Source: Rosellinia necatrix
Lineage: Eukaryota > Ascomycota > Sordariomycetes > Xylariales > Xylariaceae
Direction of reading: 5' to 3'
Assembly: GCA_021209875.1 (NCBI GenBank)
Contig: JAGYVD010000002.1
Location: 2,914,001 to 2,978,000, forward strand
DNA length: 64,000 bases
A program made the translations under genes and the position numbers. The notes beneath the pieces were generated by a model that ran no database searches, was not told where the DNA came from, and worked only from the letters and a program-made list of their open reading frames with translations. Below, in pieces: positions 60,295-64,000 of the stretch (position 1 is the first letter of the stretch; each line of letters begins with the position of its first letter).

Positions 60295-61405
60295 TCACAT
60301 CAAACCGCGGATGAACTTGTCCAGGCCGAGCTCAAACATTTCGTTCCGCACACCCTCGCCGCCTTTATGTTCGACGGGAGACAGAGGGTTCTTGATAACT
60401 ATAAATAGGGGACCGATATCAGCATCGTCACATGAGAAGTCCAAGCAACCAGCACGCATGACTCCCGATGCTGAGGTTATATATGACAAGATCAGGAACC
60501 CAACACGATCAAACGGCATCGGCGTCGGCACGGACATCGGTCGGCAGGTCACGCGGAGAAGGGATGCCGGGAGCGGGCAGAATCGGCCGGCCGGCCGGAG
60601 AGAACTCACCATACTCGACCCAGAGATTGATGTAGATCTGGTGCAGAACGTTGCGCATGCTGAGGGCGCCGGGTTCCGTGATCAGGGCGAAGCGCAGGCT
60701 GGTGGGGGTCTCGTAGTAGTGTAACTTGTACTGAGCGGTGCGGAAGGAGATGAAGGCATCGTCGTCGCCGCCAAGCTTGCGCACCATGTTCCGCAGGCTG
60801 AAGACGGTGCCGAATATCAGCTTGGCGTCGTCGGCGCCCTTATCCCGCCGCGGCTTGGGGGGGTGCTGCGCTGCCGTCGTCGCCGTCGCCGTCGCCGTCG
60901 CCGTCGTCGCAGCCGTTGTTGTCGTCGCAGCCGGGTTCGTGGCGTCCGATTGTTGGCTCTGGTCGGGCGCCCGCGCGGCAGCGGCGGGGAGCGTCGGGGG
61001 GGTCGGTACCGGCGCGGGTTGGAACCACTGCTTCGAGTAGATGCACTCCGCTACAAGAAGAAAGAAAGAACAAAACCAGGTCAGTGAATGAGGCCGCTCA
61101 GGCGGGTGCTTGCGCTTTTGTGGCCCGTCGCTGTCCGCCTCGCTGGTGTGCCTGGACACACAAAGTGTATGGATCACATGCCGTCCAATCCCAACCCCCC
61201 CGCCTCGCGCGTTGGAGCGTGTCGAGGGAGGGCTGGCATGGCCACCGAAGGCACATCACACGGCCGACTCGAGTCGACGAGGCTCGATCGGGCCCAGCAG
61301 CCGGGTTGGCCCGCGTGGCTTGGCTTGGTCCCGGCTTGACTTGACGGACTGGGTTGACTTACTGTGGCGGTCGAATATGTACAGAGAATAAACCTGGACA
61401 GGCAT
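60295..61405 (-). CDS. bet5: TRAPP complex subunit Bet5 (TRAPPC1)
   Basis: Longin-fold core subunit of the TRAPP complexes, guanine nucleotide exchange factors for Ypt1/Rab1 in ER-to-Golgi transport. Three exons: 61405-61363, 61050-60610, 60398-60295, giving 195 residues. The joins restore the family sequence MPVQVYSLYIFDRH-TECIYSKQW and INLWVEY-VIKNPLSPVEH; the C-terminus is NEMFELGLDKFIRGLM. Between the first strand block and KLIFGTVFSLRNMVRKLGG a 55-residue Pro, Ala and Thr-rich low-complexity insertion makes the protein longer than yeast Bet5 (about 160). The introns are unusually long for this window: 312 bp (61051-61362, GTAAGT donor) and 211 bp (60399-60609, GTGAGT donor). Confidence 0.9.
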
Positions 61406-61568
61406 GACGCAGGCGCGGCCTTCTCTAGTTGAGACTAGAGGTAGAAAGCTTACATGCCCCAATCGGTTGGCGGCAAGGTCGGTTCGTATGTGATAAGAGT
61501 GGTGTTGAGACCCTGCTGATGGTGGCATACAAGTTCAACATAGTAGGTAGTTTGAAAGTCCGCAAACA

Positions 61569-61650
61569 TACCTACCTAGGTACCTAGGTACAATTAGGTA
61601 GGTAGTCGTGTCACTGTGCATGACTAGCACGTGTACATACCTAGGTAGTT
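61569..61650. repeat. CCTA/TAGG repeat cluster
   Basis: ACCTACCTAGGTACCTAGG followed by TTAGGTAGGTAG and ATACCTAGGTAG words. Confidence 0.75.
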
Positions 61651-62579
61651 ATTTATCTAAGCCGCCTCATAGTGGAACCTAGTACAAGCACTTGCTGGTT
61701 TTTGAAAGCTGCCGTGGATAAAACCCCGGTAGGCTGTGGATAAAACAAAGCCAGTCAAGCCTATTCTCAACGGCTAGTTAACAGGATAACCTAAACCCAT
61801 ATAGGCCGAGTTATTGAATTTCTAAATATATATATTTATATTGATGGGGTTCCTGAAGGGGCATGTACCAAACCAATTATGCTACAGTCAGGTGTATTGC
61901 CAGATCAGATTAGATAAGATAGGTGCCTTAAAGACTTGATAAAATACTTTGCTTTTTATATCCATACCAATCTTGTTTGTTAGTTAGTTAGTTAGTTATA
62001 GATAAATATATATATATATATTTTTTTAATTAGCATAACTAGTTACCTAATGATTTTTAAGGTTCTAATTCTAGAACAGGAAACTTAAGTTGTATTTATA
62101 AAAAAGATTTTCTTAAAAGTAACGTAGTTGTCATGAAAAATTTTAGTTGCTAATGTTTAAAAATAGACTGAAACTTCAGTTTCTCTATCTCATTTCCAGA
62201 CCTCTGCATTCTGCATTTATCGACCTCTACAGACCACTCCCCAACAACCACAAATCTGTAGTAACGTAGAGCCCCCGAACTGGGGTGTGCACCGACTGCA
62301 GCAGGGGGCCAGCGGACTCTGTGCACAACGCAATGTGTGCATGGCAGAGATGACTGGTGATTTGCCAGAGGGCTGGGTTTAGTCGCTGTTGGGCTGAACC
62401 ATCTACTAATAGATCTGCTGCCGGGTACATCCATCCCTCGACGTTAAGCATGTCCGATTTCACTCATGTGGAGGGAGGTAAAGAAGAACTCCCCATCATC
62501 ACCTCGTCTGGGAAGCCCCGTCCGTCTTATCCAGCCTATCCTATCTTATCCGCCTTGCCTCGAGGGATCTCCGTCTTGC

Positions 62580-62735
62580 TCCTTCTGTCTTGCTCCCACT
62601 GTCTTGCTCCCACTGTCTTGCTCCCACTGTCTTGCTCCCACTGTCTTGCTCCCACTGTCTTGCTCCCACTGTCTTGGTCCCTATGTCTTGCTCCCTCTAT
62701 CTTGCTCCCTCTATCTTGTTCCTTCTGCCTTGTTC
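62580..62735. repeat. 14-bp minisatellite, unit CTTGCTCCCACTGT
   Basis: Six nearly identical head-to-tail units run from about 62588 to 62672; degenerate copies (CTTGGTCCCTATGT, CTTGCTCCCTCTAT, CTTGTTCCTTCTGC) continue to about 62735. The strand is pyrimidine-rich. No unit contains a stop in several frames, which explains the overlapping long open frames here. Confidence 0.92.
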
Positions 62736-62892
62736 CTCCGCCTTTATGAACCCCGTCGACCTCAGCCACCTCGTGCGCGGTGTCTTCCTTTACATATCAT
62801 TATAGCCCTTCCCTGGCGTCATCAGACGCGACACCGACAGTCCTTGGAAACGGTGCAGTTCGGCCCATCAACTCATGTTTCTCTCTTACCAA

Positions 62893-62955
62893 GCTACCTA
62901 GCTACCTACCTGCCTGCGGCTGGGTGCCTACTTAGCCTACTTAGCCTACTTAGTT
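62893..62955. repeat. CTAC/TAGC repeats and nine-bp tandem
   Basis: AGCTACCTAGCTACCTACC followed by three head-to-tail CTTAGCCTA-type units. It lies about 100 bp before the presumed kinase start. Confidence 0.7.
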
Positions 62956-63054
62956 AGGGGTCCTAGATAGTATCTTGGCAAGTTTGTAGGCGACGATCCG
63001 ATCGGCGCGGCATAAAGTTGCCGACAGATCACAGTTACTTGTACATCCATCGCC

Positions 63055-64000
63055 ATGATACAACCACCGACGACTACCTCGACGACTATTTCGTCGACGG
63101 TCGCTGACACCGACAGCATGGACTGCGCGGTCGGCATGCCTATCCCGAGCTCCCACAGCTCGCCCGCGCCCTCGCCACGGCCGCGCATCAGCATCGAGCG
63201 AGCTGCTGATGCGGCAGACCGACCAGCTTTTGCCCCTCACTTGTGAGTCGAAGCCTAGACTAGCCCAGCCCTATATACCACCGTACCTCCCCTATCTACA
63301 GTGCTCCTGCCGCAAAGCTACCCCGCACTACCCATACCAATGCGCGACACTCCGCCGTGAGATGCTCATCCAAGGCATGCGCAGACCCAGGTCGGCGCCC
63401 CCTGCTGCTCCGCTAAGTCCCATGAGACATCACAAGAGGACCCCGTCCCATCATCGCGAAGTGAAAGTAAGGAAGCATGTCGTCTGTCGTACCAGCCATG
63501 TATCTGCACCCGAAGCAGGCTAATCTTGAGGACCCATCCTCCCCCGTCTACTAGGAGACTCTCGATGCCAAATATACGAATGACGAGATTGACGGCAGGT
63601 CGCAATACACCGTCAATCAATACGTGATTGGTGATGAGATTGGCCGGGGCTCTTACGGCGCTGTCCATCGAGCTATCGATCAATTTAAGCACGAATATGT
63701 AAGCGCAGGTGTTATGCCATCATTGCCGTTGCCACGAGTATGCACATGGGCGCTCATCTTGTCTGCCACAGGCCGTAAAGGAATTCTCTAAATCCCGTCT
63801 GCGAAAGCGAGCGCAGTCCCACATCATGAGACGTCCCGGGCCTGGCGTGCCGCACCAGCGAGGACCCGGGATGGGCCCAAATCACTTCACAAGGAGACAA
63901 CTCGGCCGCCAAGAGGACGCCGAAGCTAAAGACGCCCTGTACTTGATCCGCGCCGAGATCGCAATCATGAAGAAACTTGATCACCCCAACCTCGTCACCC
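63055..64000 (+). CDS. CaMKK/Sak1-type serine/threonine kinase, 5' part (cut by window end)
   Basis: Upstream kinase of the CaMKK/Ssp1/Sak1 group, which activates AMPK- or CaMK-like kinases. Firm exons: up to 63466 (ending GMRRPRSAPPAAPLSP...HHREVK), 63555-63698 and from 63772 to beyond the edge. Introns 63467-63554 and 63699-63771 have GTAAGG and GTAAGC donors and are phase 0. The glycine loop IGDEIGRGSYGAVHRA, the VKEFSKSRLRKRAQSH block with the catalytic lysine and the ALYLIRAEIAIMKKLDHPNL helix are diagnostic; a Pro/Gly-rich insertion follows the lysine, as usual in fungi. The N-terminus is uncertain. ATG 63055 opens a Ser/Pro-rich frame ending at a GTGAGT donor (63243) that fits in phase only an acceptor at 63384 or 63390. 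Alternatively ATG 63209 reads straight through to 63466 without an intron. Confidence 0.85.

Larger units (their letters stand above)
61406..63054. other. intergenic region between BET5 and kinase gene
   Basis: Contains a CCTA/TAGG cluster at 61569-61650, an AT-rich stretch at 61800-62170 with (TTAG)4 near 61978-61996 and a TA run, a 14-bp minisatellite at 62580-62735, and a nine-bp (CTTAGCCTA) repeat at 62930-62955. No convincing gene; open frames over the minisatellite come from its period. Confidence 0.6.

Noticed and set aside
60136..60408. 90-codon plus-strand frame overlapping the BET5 3' exon
   Set aside because: Antisense to a well-supported exon, and no domain.
61970..62000. TTAG run considered as telomere repeat
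   Set aside because: Only about four units, four-base period in place of TTAGGG, and flanked by ordinary sequence.
62357..62957. Leu/Ser/Cys-rich frames on both strands
   Set aside because: Produced by the 14-bp minisatellite, whose units lack stops; no start context or domain.
1..64000. tRNA and rRNA genes
   Set aside because: No tRNA A/B-box arrangement with cloverleaf pairing and no rRNA-like stretch was recognised by reading; a tRNAscan-SE and Rfam run would be needed for a firm negative.

Overview
The window is nuclear DNA of a filamentous ascomycete, most likely a Sordariomycete. The evidence is short introns (about 50-110 bp) with GTRAGT-like donors and CTAAC-like branch sites, the gene set (VID21, PAN1, IRS4, SPP2, fungal sphingolipid C9-methyltransferase, PEX3, BET5), and a sharply bounded AT-rich block whose surviving repeats differ only by C/T and G/A transitions, as repeat-induced point mutation (RIP) leaves them. 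The species cannot be named from the sequence.

Layout. Bases 1 to about 13,900 are an almost gene-free AT-rich block: mutated repeats with a few GC-richer islands (LTR-like at 5302-5665, a double-hairpin island at 12588-12760, two copies of a 250-bp repeat at 5771-6027 and 13302-13553). From 14,569 on the DNA is ordinary gene-rich euchromatin with 14 protein genes, the last cut by the window edge. Order and strand: Aquarius/Cwf11 helicase (-), THO subunit 1 fused to a guanylate-kinase-like domain (+), RING-LON protein (-), INSIG (-), IRS4 EH protein (-), ASE1/PRC1 (-), PAN1 (-), sphingolipid C9-methyltransferase (-), SPP2 (-), VID21 (+), MAK11 (+), PEX3 (+), BET5 (-), CaMKK-type kinase (+, partial). 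No tRNA, rRNA or CRISPR was recognised.

Functional themes. Aquarius, THO1 and SPP2 act in splicing and mRNP formation; Aquarius and THO1 are divergent neighbours on one intergenic region. PAN1, IRS4 and ASE1 serve actin/endocytosis, phosphoinositide/autophagy-related functions and spindle microtubules. INSIG and the C9-methyltransferase act in ER lipid metabolism, PEX3 in peroxisome biogenesis, BET5 in ER-Golgi tethering, VID21 in NuA4 chromatin modification, MAK11 in 60S ribosome assembly. They look like housekeeping genes, not a cluster.

The points most worth a second look are the THO1-guanylate-kinase fusion with missing catalytic residues, the very strong 5'-context bias of the surviving cytosines in the AT-rich block, the transition-only repeat pair, and the dispersed CCTAGGTA repeats that occupy most intergenic regions but none of the coding exons.
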